Source: Candidatus Thorarchaeota archaeon (GTDB taxonomy: Archaea > Asgardarchaeota > Thorarchaeia > Thorarchaeales > Thorarchaeaceae). Taken from it: a stretch of DNA of 52,756 nucleotides. Every line of letters begins with the position of its first letter. The first letter of the stretch is position 1. Below the pieces are notes generated by a model. That model saw only the letters and a program-made list of their open reading frames with translations. It searched no databases and was not told the origin of the DNA. Both the position numbers and the translations under genes were made by a program. This document shows positions 17,616 to 26,152 of the stretch, piece by piece. Location of the stretch: contig SDNP01000022.1 in NCBI GenBank assembly GCA_004524445.1, positions 1 through 52,756 on the forward strand, read 5' to 3'.

Positions 17616-18224
17616 ATGACGGAATATCACTTCACAACCCCCATTTCAGAAGAAGAAGCAAGAAAGCTAGAGGTTGGAGATATTGTGTATGTTTCAGGAG
17701 AACATGTCTATACTGCTAGAGATGAGGCACACGAGCGTGCCCTAGAACTCTATGATGAGGGCAAGCAACCTCCAGTTGATTTTGAGGGAAGCGTTGTTTA
17801 TCATGTTGGACCTGTTGCTATGAAAGTAGATGGCAAATGGAAGATAGTTTCCGCAGGCCCAACCACGAGTATCCGGATGGAGCTCTTTGAAGACGAGTTC
17901 CTGAGAAAATACAAGGCTCGAATCATCATAGGAAAGGGAGGCATGGCGGACAAAACCTTGAAGGCACTTGAAGAAGTTGGAGCTGTATATTGTAGCTTCA
18001 CAGGAGGTTGCGGAGCCTTGGCAGCCAAAGGCCTGAAGGAAGTGCAAAAAATGCTTTGGCCCGACCTTGGGATGCCCGAGGCGCTGTGGGTTATCACTGC
18101 GGAGGAGTTTGGACCGCTACTTGTGACCATGGACTCGCACGGCAACAGCGTCCATGATGAGATGGACAAGCGCGTCGCTAAGCGAAAGAAAGAGGTCTAT
18201 TCAAAGATTGGTGTTGAAGAGTAG
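17616..18224 (+). CDS. fumB: Fumarate hydratase, class I, beta subunit
   Basis: A 202-residue partner of the alpha subunit. It shows the swivelling-domain signatures: GDIVYVSG and HERALELYDEGK near the start, GPTTSIRME, IIGKGGM, and FTGGCGALA. The two genes abut with no spacer, so they are translated together. A strong hairpin with a T tract lies 20 bases after the stop. Together with the reductase pair downstream it completes a malate-fumarate-succinate branch of a partial citric-acid pathway. Confidence 0.92.
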   Translation: MTEYHFTTPISEEEARKLEVGDIVYVSGEHVYTARDEAHERALELYDEGKQPPVDFEGSVVYHVGPVAMKVDGKWKIVSAGPTTSIRMELFEDEFLRKYKARIIIGKGGMADKTLKALEEVGAVYCSFTGGCGALAAKGLKEVQKMLWPDLGMPEALWVITAEEFGPLLVTMDSHGNSVHDEMDKRVAKRKKEVYSKIGVEE

Positions 18225-18243
18225 AAACTCTGCACTCCGAAGA

Positions 18244-18280
18244 ATGCAGGAGACCTCTCCTGCATCTCTCTTTTTCTTTT
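18244..18280 (+). terminator. Hairpin plus T-tract terminator after fumarase genes
   Basis: A perfect 10-base inverted repeat, ATGCAGGAGA (18244-18253) and TCTCCTGCAT (18256-18265), with a two-base spacer in the DNA, is followed by a pyrimidine-rich run ending TTTTTCTTTT. It would end the fumarase transcript. Confidence 0.75.
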
Positions 18281-18285
18281 CATAT

Positions 18286-18387
18286 CTAGCCATTTAGTGC
18301 AGTCAATATTGGTATCGAAACACCATAGATGGCCATAATGACCAATATCAGGACTGCAATCAGCATTATGATATCTTGTTTCTCCAT
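18286..18387 (-). CDS. Possible 33-residue single-helix membrane protein
   Basis: A short frame too small for usual gene calling. It starts with ATG at 18387, preceded at 8 bases by GGGAG, and stops at 18286. The product is a two-charge N-terminus (MEKQD), one hydrophobic helix (IIMLIAVLILVIMAIYG) and a short polar end. The codons form a clean transmembrane segment bracketed by start, ribosome site and stop in an otherwise gene-free gap, which is why I list it. Function unknown; chance occurrence cannot be excluded. Confidence 0.45.
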   Translation of the reverse strand: MEKQDIIMLIAVLILVIMAIYGVSIPILTALNG

Positions 18388-18603
18388 ATTATGGACTCCC
18401 GACAACTATGTCCTACCGAGTCGAATATACTGATAATACATTGGTGTCTATCCTAATAATATTAACGTGAAACGCAAAATTAGCGCGAATCAGCCTCCTC
18501 CTCCTCATCCATTTCTATCGAATGATTATATGTTCGGTCAATTACTGATTCTTCAAAGCAAGAATCGGGAAGACAATCTACTGGATGAAAGATCTCTATA
18601 TTC

Positions 18604-20481
18604 ATGATGTTATCAAGTCATTTCATCAAGCGCACTCTTTGCTACTATTTCCAATTTACCAGAAAATCTCTCCGAATGGATGGTATTGCTGAATACAGGT
18701 TTGTGCCCTCAATAGCAAGTCTTAAACGGTTCTTTTTGCCGCGCGATGGTATACCACAGGATAATTCCCTTGGAGGACAGCAATTGGACGAATTGCCTTA
18801 CAAGACAATACTATGTGATGTTCTGGTCGTAGGTGCCGGTGGCGCAGGCTGCCGCGCAGCGATTGAGGCATCAAAGCAAAACTTGGATGTAATCATGCTT
18901 AGCAAGGAGCTTCTCGGCAAAGCACACACTTCTATGGCTGAAGGCGGATACAACGTTTCGTTAGGGAATGTGGATCCCAATGACGATGTAGAAACCCACT
19001 TCAAAGACACCATCGTGGGTGGCAACCACCTGAACAACCAGGAACTTGCTGAGATTCTTGTCCGCGATGCCAGTGAGCGAATATATGATTTAGAAGAGAT
19101 GGGTGCTGTTTTTGACAGGACTCCTGAGGGTAAGATTGCTCAGAGGCCTTTTGGAAAACAGAGCTGGCGAAGAACAGCCTATGCATCCGACAGGACTGGC
19201 TCGGAAATCATGGTCACCTTGACAGAGGCAATCAGAAAGACTTCAGTTAGAGTCTTCGATGAGGTCTTTGCAACTAAGATTTTGGTGGAGGATGGAAGAG
19301 CTTGCGGTGTCTGTGCAGTTGACCTGAAATATGGCGACTACATAGTCTTCCGTGCAAAGTCGATCATTATGGCTACTGGCGGAGCAGGACGCATCTTCAA
19401 GGTCACTTCTAACGCTCAGCTTGATGTTGGGGATGGGTATGCAATGGCCTATGAGGCTGGTGCAGAACTTATCGATATGGAAATGATTCAATTTCATCCC
19501 ACTGGAATGGTGAAACCCGAATCCGCTAAGGGCCGCCTTGTGACAGAGGCAGTTCGTGGAGAAGGAGGCATTCTCCTGAATAACAAGGGTGAGCGCTTCA
19601 TGAATAACTATTATCCAAAGGTTATGGAGCTAGCTGGCCGTGATCAGGTTGCTCGTTCTATCATGAAGGAAGTTATTGCAGGTCGTGGGTCCCCTGATGG
19701 AGGCGTTTATCTAAGTATCGCACATCTCCCAAAGAGGATTGTAGAATTTAGACTGGAGAGTATGATTGAACAGTTTGGGGATGCTGGGGTAGATATACGT
19801 GAAGAACCCATGCAAGTATCACCAACTGCACATCACTTCATGGGTGGTATCAGTATAGACACCAAATCCCAGTCAAGCATTCCTGGGCTCTATGCAGCTG
19901 GTGAATGTACGGGTGGCGTTCACGGTGGAAATCGGCTTGGAGGCAATGCTCTTGCAGATACTCAGGTTTTCGGTGCACTGGCTGGAGAGAGTGCTGCAAG
20001 GTTTGCTAAGGATCATAAACATACGGGCATCAACCGCCAGGCAATCATAGCGGAATTTCAGCGCTTGGAGGCAATGCTCACACGCAAAGAGGGAATCTCC
20101 CCTGCCGATGCGAGGGATGAACTCACGGAGCTTATGTGGAATAAGGTCCAGATTTTCCGAAACGAAGAAGATATGGAAGAGGCCGTTAAGGAACTGAAAC
20201 GCATTGAAGAAGAAGTTGTTCCAAAAATCAAGGTACAAGTATCAGAGAAGCGTTTCAACCCCGGTTGGCATCAAGCAATTGAGTTTGGTCATATGGTGAT
20301 TACGGCGCGAATGGTTGCGGAAGCAGCCCTGCTGCGAAAGGGCAACAGAGGTGCACACTACCGCACTGACGCAGACCCAAATGAAAAGGGCTATTACAAC
20401 ATAATCATTGAGAAGGACGACAACGGGGAGATTGCACTACGGAAGAAAGATTTGGTGATTACGAGGATTACCCCACCGTAG
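18604..20481 (+). CDS. Fumarate reductase / succinate dehydrogenase flavoprotein subunit (TfrA/SdhA-like)
   Basis: A 625-residue FAD subunit. The dinucleotide fold VVGAGGAG is near residues 75-82. H108 in KAHTSMAEGG corresponds to the histidine that binds FAD covalently in SdhA/FrdA. Catalytic and substrate segments are present: QFHPTG, TEAVRGEGG, AHHFMGGI and GGVHGGNRLGGNAL. The C-terminal helical domain is complete. An unusual ~60-residue N-terminal extension precedes the FAD fold, so the true start may be ATG 18676 (residue 25) or later. The gene is 12 bases before the Fe-S subunit. Because that partner carries CCG domains and no membrane anchor subunit follows, the complex resembles the soluble thiol:fumarate reductase of methanogens more than a quinone-linked enzyme. 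L-aspartate oxidase is unlikely given the partner gene. Confidence 0.9.
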   Translation: MMLSSHFIKRTLCYYFQFTRKSLRMDGIAEYRFVPSIASLKRFFLPRDGIPQDNSLGGQQLDELPYKTILCDVLVVGAGGAGCRAAIEASKQNLDVIMLSKELLGKAHTSMAEGGYNVSLGNVDPNDDVETHFKDTIVGGNHLNNQELAEILVRDASERIYDLEEMGAVFDRTPEGKIAQRPFGKQSWRRTAYASDRTGSEIMVTLTEAIRKTSVRVFDEVFATKILVEDGRACGVCAVDLKYGDYIVFRAKSIIMATGGAGRIFKVTSNAQLDVGDGYAMAYEAGAELIDMEMIQFHPTGMVKPESAKGRLVTEAVRGEGGILLNNKGERFMNNYYPKVMELAGRDQVARSIMKEVIAGRGSPDGGVYLSIAHLPKRIVEFRLESMIEQFGDAGVDIREEPMQVSPTAHHFMGGISIDTKSQSSIPGLYAAGECTGGVHGGNRLGGNALADTQVFGALAGESAARFAKDHKHTGINRQAIIAEFQRLEAMLTRKEGISPADARDELTELMWNKVQIFRNEEDMEEAVKELKRIEEEVVPKIKVQVSEKRFNPGWHQAIEFGHMVITARMVAEAALLRKGNRGAHYRTDADPNEKGYYNIIIEKDDNGEIALRKKDLVITRITPP

Positions 20482-20493
20482 GAGGACACGACA

Positions 20494-22059
20494 ATGGCTA
20501 CTAAGATAATCAAGACAAAGGTACAGCGATATAATCCCGATATAGATGATGCTCCCTATTTTGAGGAGTTTGACGTTCAATTTGAGCCTGGCATGACTGT
20601 TCTGGACGCACTGCTTTACATACAGGACAAATATGACTCTGGCCTTGCCTTTCGTTGGGAGTGTAGAGGCGGCCAATGTGGCTCATGTGCCGTAAGAGTC
20701 AATGGCACAGCTCGAATAGCTTGTCGAACAAAAGCGGAACCTGACCAAGACCTAGTGCTGGAACCGCTGGAGAAGATGCCAGTTATCAAAGATCTTGTTG
20801 TTGATATGGCTCAGGTCACTTATAGAATTCGACGTATTCGACCATATGTGGCTCGTGATAAGCCCCCCCAGAGGCCCGAGATTATAAAATCAGAAGAGAT
20901 TGAGAAACTCCGGGAGATACGCAAATGTATCGAGTGTAGTGCCTGCCTTTCAAACTGCCCGATTGTCCATGAAACTTGGGACTATCCCGGTCCAATGATT
21001 ATCAGACAGTTGGCTCGCCTTGAGCTCGACCCTCGAGACGTCGAAGACAGAGTCAGCATGGCTATGAATGAGGCCTTGTATACTTGTACAACATGCAAAA
21101 TGTGCGAGGATATATGCCCCAAAAACATCAAGATTCCTAGCCTTGCAGTTGAATTATTGCGAGCAAAGGCTGTAGAGGCTGGCTATAAACTATCTGAGGG
21201 ACATCAAGGTTTCTTAGACTCTATGAATAAGACCGGTAGATCAGTATCAAAGAAAGATGAACCGCTCTTAGAGTCAATTCCAACAGAGGAATTCACCGTA
21301 GAGAATCCTCAGGGTCGTGTAGCGTTCTTCACAGGATGTCTCATCGACTATCGAATGCAGGACACAGGACGTGCATTGATAGAGGTTCTAAACAGAAACA
21401 ATGTCGATGTTATTGTTCCGAGAGAGCAGTGGTGCTGTGCCAGTCCGGCATTTCGAACAGGTGATATGAATACGGCTGAAGATGCGGCTGTTAGAGTAAC
21501 CGAGATATTCGAGAATGTTATGGAGAAATACGACTTGGATACGGTGATAGTTGCATGTGCCGGGTGCGGAAAGACCCTCAGAGAAGACCACAGGCCTCTT
21601 ATTGAAGAGAAACGTGGGGAGCCGCCCAAGTTCAAGGTGTATGACTTGGCCGAGTATCTACTGGATGTCATTGGCGAAGAGAATATAGTCAAACCAAAGG
21701 GCGAAATTGATCTGAAAATCACCTACCATGAGCCCTGTCATCTTGGCAGGGGTCAAGGTGTTATCGACGAACCCATTGAACTGCTAAAGATGATTCCCGG
21801 AGTCGAATACATAGAAGACCCATACAAGAATCGTTGTTGTGGAGCCGGCGGGGGAGTTCGAGCGGGCCAGCGTGAGATATCCATGCAGGTCGCCAATACA
21901 CGAAAGGGATACCTCATGAAAACAGGTGCCGATATGGTGACCACCGAATGTCCATTCTGTACTATTCAACTCAATGACATGATGAAGGGCGAACAGATGC
22001 AGGTACGATATATACCTGATTTGCTTGCCGAATCCTACAAAAAGGGCGACAAAAAGTAG
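20494..22059 (+). CDS. Fumarate reductase iron-sulfur subunit fused to CCG (HdrB-like) domains (TfrB-like)
   Basis: A 521-residue fusion. The N-terminal plant-type [2Fe-2S] domain has C57, C62, C65 and C77. A two-cluster ferredoxin domain has C145/C148/C151/C155 and C198/C201/C204/C208. The C-terminal half carries two CCG-type cysteine-rich domains, seen as WCCASPAF with CAGCGKT, and PCHLGRGQG with RCCGAGGG. This is the layout of TfrB of methanogens, where the CCG domains oxidise thiols (CoM-SH and CoB-SH) while fumarate is reduced. The first CCG motif reads CCAS instead of the usual CCG. The electron donor in a non-methanogen is unknown. It is co-transcribed with the flavoprotein gene (12-base gap, AGGAGG site). 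Confidence 0.92.
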   Translation: MATKIIKTKVQRYNPDIDDAPYFEEFDVQFEPGMTVLDALLYIQDKYDSGLAFRWECRGGQCGSCAVRVNGTARIACRTKAEPDQDLVLEPLEKMPVIKDLVVDMAQVTYRIRRIRPYVARDKPPQRPEIIKSEEIEKLREIRKCIECSACLSNCPIVHETWDYPGPMIIRQLARLELDPRDVEDRVSMAMNEALYTCTTCKMCEDICPKNIKIPSLAVELLRAKAVEAGYKLSEGHQGFLDSMNKTGRSVSKKDEPLLESIPTEEFTVENPQGRVAFFTGCLIDYRMQDTGRALIEVLNRNNVDVIVPREQWCCASPAFRTGDMNTAEDAAVRVTEIFENVMEKYDLDTVIVACAGCGKTLREDHRPLIEEKRGEPPKFKVYDLAEYLLDVIGEENIVKPKGEIDLKITYHEPCHLGRGQGVIDEPIELLKMIPGVEYIEDPYKNRCCGAGGGVRAGQREISMQVANTRKGYLMKTGADMVTTECPFCTIQLNDMMKGEQMQVRYIPDLLAESYKKGDKK

Positions 22060-22070
22060 AAAAAGAAAAT

Positions 22071-22099
22071 GAGGGGCGCTACTCCCCTCTTCCTGTTTT
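22071..22099. terminator. Hairpin terminator between convergent genes
   Basis: GAGGGG (22071-22076) and CCCCTC (22084-22089) form a stem with a seven-base loop, followed by TTCCTGTTTTG. The A-rich sequence on the other side (AAAAAGAAAA) could let it serve the minus-strand gene too. Confidence 0.6.
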
Positions 22100-22100
22100 G

Positions 22101-23369
22101 TTACCTGCCTTCTAGATATTCTCTTAACATTCTATGTACTTGTAGTGCAGCAAGCTCAGGTTCTATCAAATCCTTCTCTACCAAGTCCCAGACCGAATGA
22201 GTGTATATTATGACATGTGATGCGCCCGGTGCTCCATTTATCGATGCCATGGCGTATTGTGCACTCTGAATCAATGGCCATTCTTCTGCCTTGATATTTT
22301 GTACCTGCTGTTCAAACGTAGAGGACTTGAGGTCCATCATAGCACTCCAGTAATCGAACCGATTATCTTCAAACCAGGCCCGTACTTGCCCTGCATTGGG
22401 CGTGATGATTTCACTTGGCTTCTTAGCCCAATCAGTACCACTTTTTCCCTTAAGAATCGCCGCTATATTGAGGTCGTCCTCATGCATAGCTGAAATACCA
22501 ATATTCTCTTCTAGTTTCTTTAGTAACCATCCTATTGTTTCTTTATTAAGAAGTCCTCGTCTTCCAGCTTCTGCAATGCGTTGAGCAAAGATAGCGTTGT
22601 GTCCAAGAATTCCATACTCAATCGTAGAGGTTGCTACCAAGTCCTTTGCATGTGAGATATCAGACGCTTCAGCCTCTACGGTGAGGTCATCATCACTAGG
22701 AAAGCTATCCGGTCTCTTACTTGGAACTTTTCTAACAAGGTATTCTGTTAAATGCCAAAGCGAACCTTGAAGAGGTCTCGTGAATTTCGAGCTGGGAAGC
22801 TCGGTGAGAAGAGACATCGGCATTATGAATGCATGTCCAAGACCATCTGGGTCCTCAGCCGATAGAGTACATGTCATGCGCTGAAGTCGGATTGGAGTGT
22901 CTTTTCTTACAAGATCCGCTGCAGCCTTGTGTGCGTTTCTATGATTTCTTTCTCTAATGGCTTGTTCATATCGATTCACTGCATTATCTAGCGAATCCAT
23001 TTCTGTTCGGATGTCATATCGTGGTCCCTTCTGGGGGTCCCAGTGTTCAACTGCTGCAAGATTGCGGACAAGCCGTTCCAGTAAAGCAAACTGTATAATT
23101 TCTTTCAGTTCTACAGGAATATCCAGTGCTGTTGCGCTGGGTTTTTCTGATAGAATCTCGGGATGATGTCCAAGATTTTCAATCATCCTGTGAATAGAGT
23201 AGGTTAGAATGGTTGAATGAGGCGTATCGAATGTACGTTGTTCGTGCCACGAAGCCGCATTCATAATGATTGCCCACAGCGCAGAAGGCTGAGCTCTGCC
23301 AACCAGTTCTTTTACAGCATTCGCAGCTTCAAGTTCCTTCCCTTTCAAACAAGCCTCCAAAAGATTCAT
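22101..23369 (-). CDS. Uncharacterised 422-residue helical protein
   Basis: The protein is mostly alpha-helical and soluble, without signal peptide or transmembrane helix. Histidines recur in short conserved-looking motifs: SWHEQRTFDTPHS, YSIHRMIENLGHHP, LGHAFIMPM, LWHLTEYL and LGHNAIFAQRI. That pattern suggests a helical metal or cofactor site, like that of questin-oxidase-like or haem-oxygenase-like proteins, but I do not recognise a family with confidence. The start ATG at 23369 has GAGGT upstream. The gene converges with tfrB across a hairpin terminator and lies downstream of a zinc-ribbon protein on the same strand (100-base gap). Confidence 0.75.
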   Translation of the reverse strand: MNLLEACLKGKELEAANAVKELVGRAQPSALWAIIMNAASWHEQRTFDTPHSTILTYSIHRMIENLGHHPEILSEKPSATALDIPVELKEIIQFALLERLVRNLAAVEHWDPQKGPRYDIRTEMDSLDNAVNRYEQAIRERNHRNAHKAAADLVRKDTPIRLQRMTCTLSAEDPDGLGHAFIMPMSLLTELPSSKFTRPLQGSLWHLTEYLVRKVPSKRPDSFPSDDDLTVEAEASDISHAKDLVATSTIEYGILGHNAIFAQRIAEAGRRGLLNKETIGWLLKKLEENIGISAMHEDDLNIAAILKGKSGTDWAKKPSEIITPNAGQVRAWFEDNRFDYWSAMMDLKSSTFEQQVQNIKAEEWPLIQSAQYAMASINGAPGASHVIIYTHSVWDLVEKDLIEPELAALQVHRMLREYLEGR

Positions 23370-23469
23370 TCTTGGCTACCTCAGTATCCTAGTTATGCAT
23401 AAGATGCATGAGGGCCCATTTATTTCTTGAGCACTACCTGTGAAAGGGCCCAGAACTAGGCAGAATGAG

Positions 23470-24015
23470 CTAAGATATGATAAAGGACCCCTTGCACACA
23501 CTACAGGTAATAGTTTCTCCCTTCACTGCTATTCTATCCAATTCTCTTCTGCAGTAAGGGCAAGAAACTACCGACTTTGGCGGTGGTCCAGTTCCTGTTC
23601 CAAGGATAAAATCCCCCGCATCTCTATCAATTCTTCCCGATAAATCTCTTCCATCAAGGAGGTCTCTCAGTATATTTGCAACCTGGAAGGCATCAACTCC
23701 AGATTCTTGAGCAATTCTTTCAATGGGGATTCTACGGTTTCTCTCTATCGTTCGCTTTACTGCTGTAACCGGGTCCACCATGGATTTCTTCGAATCTGCA
23801 CCGGATGATTGTGTCGGTGTTTGAGATGAAGTGGTAGATGCGGCGGTTTGAGACGGCATGGTTTGGGTTTTTCCCCTTAGTTGTTCATACCTTGACCGGA
23901 GCTGAGATTTCTTTATGTTATATTCCTCTTCACCTACCCAACCTTTCATGTATTCTAATTCCAAATCCTTGATTGCGGATTCTAGCTTCTGCAAATCGTC
24001 AGGAACATCGGGCAT
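23470..24015 (-). CDS. Coiled-coil, winged-helix and zinc-ribbon protein
   Basis: A 181-residue three-part protein. Residues 1-50 form a charged coiled coil resembling a SHOCT-type segment (DLELEYMKGWVGEEEYNIKK). A Ser/Thr/Gln-rich linker spans about 52-80. A winged-helix-like domain follows (ERNRRIPIERIAQESG, then VANILRDLLDGRDLSGRID). A C-terminal zinc ribbon has CPYC and CSVC. This combination is seen in archaeal proteins that may bind nucleic acid or assemble with PCI/ESCRT-like partners; I cannot tell which. Ribosome site GAGGTG lies upstream. Confidence 0.78.
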   Translation of the reverse strand: MPDVPDDLQKLESAIKDLELEYMKGWVGEEEYNIKKSQLRSRYEQLRGKTQTMPSQTAASTTSSQTPTQSSGADSKKSMVDPVTAVKRTIERNRRIPIERIAQESGVDAFQVANILRDLLDGRDLSGRIDRDAGDFILGTGTGPPPKSVVSCPYCRRELDRIAVKGETITCSVCKGSFIIS

Positions 24016-24154
24016 AGATTCTATAACACCTCTCTTCTGAACATGGAGAAGATAATGCTACTGATGATATAAGGAACACGATTCAATACGAATTGATGCT
24101 AAATCACAAATCCCTTAACAAAACCATCCTACGACTGTCTAGGAAGAATTTACT

Positions 24155-24550
24155 GTGCACGAGTTTTCAGCAGCATGCTCAATTGTTGACACGGCTCTAG
24201 CAGCTGCTAAGAGCAACAACGCAACAAAAGTAACAGTTGTCAATGTTGAAGTGGGTGAATTTACATTTCTCGTTCCAGAACAATTAGAATTCAATTTTGA
24301 GATTGCATCCAAAGGTACCATACTTGAAGGTGCAGAATTAAGGCTAAAGAAGGTCAAAGGCGAGCTGAAGTGTAACGAATGCGGCTTCCAAGGGGAGTCA
24401 AAAGTGGACACAAGCATCCCCCCTCAAATTGCAGCATTTGCACCAATGAAATGCCCAAAATGCAGAAGCAGTTCGACAGAACTTGTAGGGGGCACAGACT
24501 TCATCATCACTAATATAGAGGCTGAAATACAGGCGCATTCAGCGAATTAA
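24155..24550 (+). CDS. hypA: Hydrogenase nickel incorporation protein HypA
   Basis: A 131-residue metallochaperone that delivers nickel to NiFe hydrogenase. The N-terminal MHE supplies nickel ligand H2. The zinc site is C73, C76, C100 and C103. It starts with GTG. The zinc loop is longer than in bacterial HypA, as in archaeal versions. It is alone on this strand; hypE follows after the oppositely oriented S8e gene. No hydrogenase structural gene is in the window. Confidence 0.95.
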   Translation: MHEFSAACSIVDTALAAAKSNNATKVTVVNVEVGEFTFLVPEQLEFNFEIASKGTILEGAELRLKKVKGELKCNECGFQGESKVDTSIPPQIAAFAPMKCPKCRSSSTELVGGTDFIITNIEAEIQAHSAN

Positions 24551-24585
24551 TAATATGATTTGAAATAATCAGGAAAAATACCCGT

Positions 24586-24963
24586 CTAGATCAGTATTGC
24601 ATTTAGAATGCCATCTTGACCGGGTCTACTTGTGACCCTTGCCTTTCCTTTTGATGTCTTGATGATGGTGCCTTTCGTTATGACTTTTCTACGTTGGTAG
24701 TCCATATTAGCTGGATTCTTCTCTACATCTTCAATCTCAGCACGATATGTTTCATTCTTGTCTGGGTCAGTGACATTCACGTATTTAGCTTGCATAATCG
24801 GTTTCTTTTTGGTCCTGCCCTTGCTATCAATTTCTCTTCTTTTTGGCTCTCCCATAACGGTCTCCGTAGCAACGCGACCAAGCTGGTGCTTTCTCTTACC
24901 TCTATGCTTTCTAACTCTAGCACCTGTCTGTGTGCGTGATGATTTTCTATGCCAGACACCCAT
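24586..24963 (-). CDS. rps8e: 30S ribosomal protein S8e
   Basis: A 125-residue archaeal/eukaryotic-type ribosomal protein. The N-terminus (MGVWHRKSSRTQTGARVRKHRGKRK, read in part) and C-terminal TKGTIIKTSKGKARVTSRPGQDG-like segment are typical of S8e. It has GAGGT before its ATG. It stands alone on the minus strand between hypA and hypE, which is common for archaeal S8e. Confidence 0.96.
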   Translation of the reverse strand: MGVWHRKSSRTQTGARVRKHRGKRKHQLGRVATETVMGEPKRREIDSKGRTKKKPIMQAKYVNVTDPDKNETYRAEIEDVEKNPANMDYQRRKVITKGTIIKTSKGKARVTSRPGQDGILNAILI

Positions 24964-25106
24964 TTCAAACTACCTCATTCATAAGACATTGAGGCACCTT
25001 GTAGAGATGTTTTAAGTCTTGCTTAGTGAACAAAATGAAGTTCTACGTACACAGCAGTTCTTTCATATATGTTGAGTGAATTAGATATCTTGTTGGAGAT
25101 AGTTGC

Positions 25107-26120
25107 ATGGCGAAGATAGAAATGGCTCATGGTGCTGGCGGAAAGATTATGCAGCGCCTTCTAGAGGATATAATCATTCCATCATTCGAACATAGAAAAA
25201 TAGGCGATATTGGCCTGGATGAGATGGATGACGGAGCTACATTGCCGCTAGGTGATAGAGAATTCATTGTATGCACAGATGCCCATACCGTCCATCCTCT
25301 ATTTTTTCCAGGAGGCAATCTTGGGACCCTTTCTGCTTGTGGAACTATTAATGACATCGCAGTCATGGGTGCCCGCCCCATTGCAATGACGAATACTGTT
25401 ATTGTTGAAGAAGGGTTTGAGATTGAAACACTTAGAGAGATCATGCAATCACTGAACAGCATTATCAGTCCACTTGATGTCGCAATGATTGCTGGCGATA
25501 CGAAAGTGATGCCAAAGGGAACACTAGATGGAATGATAATCTCCACCACTGGCATTGGAATTCTGTATTCTGACGAAGTCATAACTGATGCAGGAGCGAA
25601 GAAAGGTGACGGTATTATTGTCACCGGTCCAATTGGTGATCATGGTACGTCTCTCCTCGCCCACCGAGAGGGACTCGATTTCGAAACAGACCTAAAGAGC
25701 GATGTAGCTCCACTATGGGCGCCTATAAAGGAGATTATTGATATTGGGGGAGTCCACGCCATGAAGGATCCAACTAGGGGTGGAACCGCTGTGGCGTTGA
25801 ATGAAATCGCAATGAAGTCGCAATTCGAGATTGACATCGAAGAAACACTCCTTCCCATTCGCCCGCAAGTCAAATCACTCTGTGAACTCCTTGGCCTCAA
25901 TCCACTCAATATGAGTAACGAAGGAGCTGTGGTCATCTCAGTGGACTCGGCCCAGACCGATGAGGTTCTTTCAGTTCTAAGGAGTTACCCGTCCACAAAG
26001 GATGCAAAGCTGATAGGCTCAGTTAGAAGCGGCCCTGGGAGAGTATTAATGCGTACTGAAATCGGTGGAAAAAAGATTGTGCAAGTTCCATATGGTGAAC
26101 CAGTACCTAGGGTGTGCTAG
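25107..26120 (+). CDS. hypE: Hydrogenase maturation protein HypE
   Basis: A 337-residue enzyme of the PurM/HypE family that turns a carbamoyl group on its C-terminal cysteine into thiocyanate for the cyanide ligands of NiFe hydrogenase. The C-terminal PRVC tail with the reactive cysteine is intact. Family segments MAHGAGGK, GDTKVM, TGPIGDHGTSLL and KDPTRGGTA are present. GGAG lies eight bases before the ATG. HypC, HypD and HypF are not in the window, so the maturation genes are scattered. Confidence 0.96.
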   Translation: MAKIEMAHGAGGKIMQRLLEDIIIPSFEHRKIGDIGLDEMDDGATLPLGDREFIVCTDAHTVHPLFFPGGNLGTLSACGTINDIAVMGARPIAMTNTVIVEEGFEIETLREIMQSLNSIISPLDVAMIAGDTKVMPKGTLDGMIISTTGIGILYSDEVITDAGAKKGDGIIVTGPIGDHGTSLLAHREGLDFETDLKSDVAPLWAPIKEIIDIGGVHAMKDPTRGGTAVALNEIAMKSQFEIDIEETLLPIRPQVKSLCELLGLNPLNMSNEGAVVISVDSAQTDEVLSVLRSYPSTKDAKLIGSVRSGPGRVLMRTEIGGKKIVQVPYGEPVPRVC

Positions 26121-26152
26121 CCGGAGTACTATCTCCCAACAGCGGTGATTCC

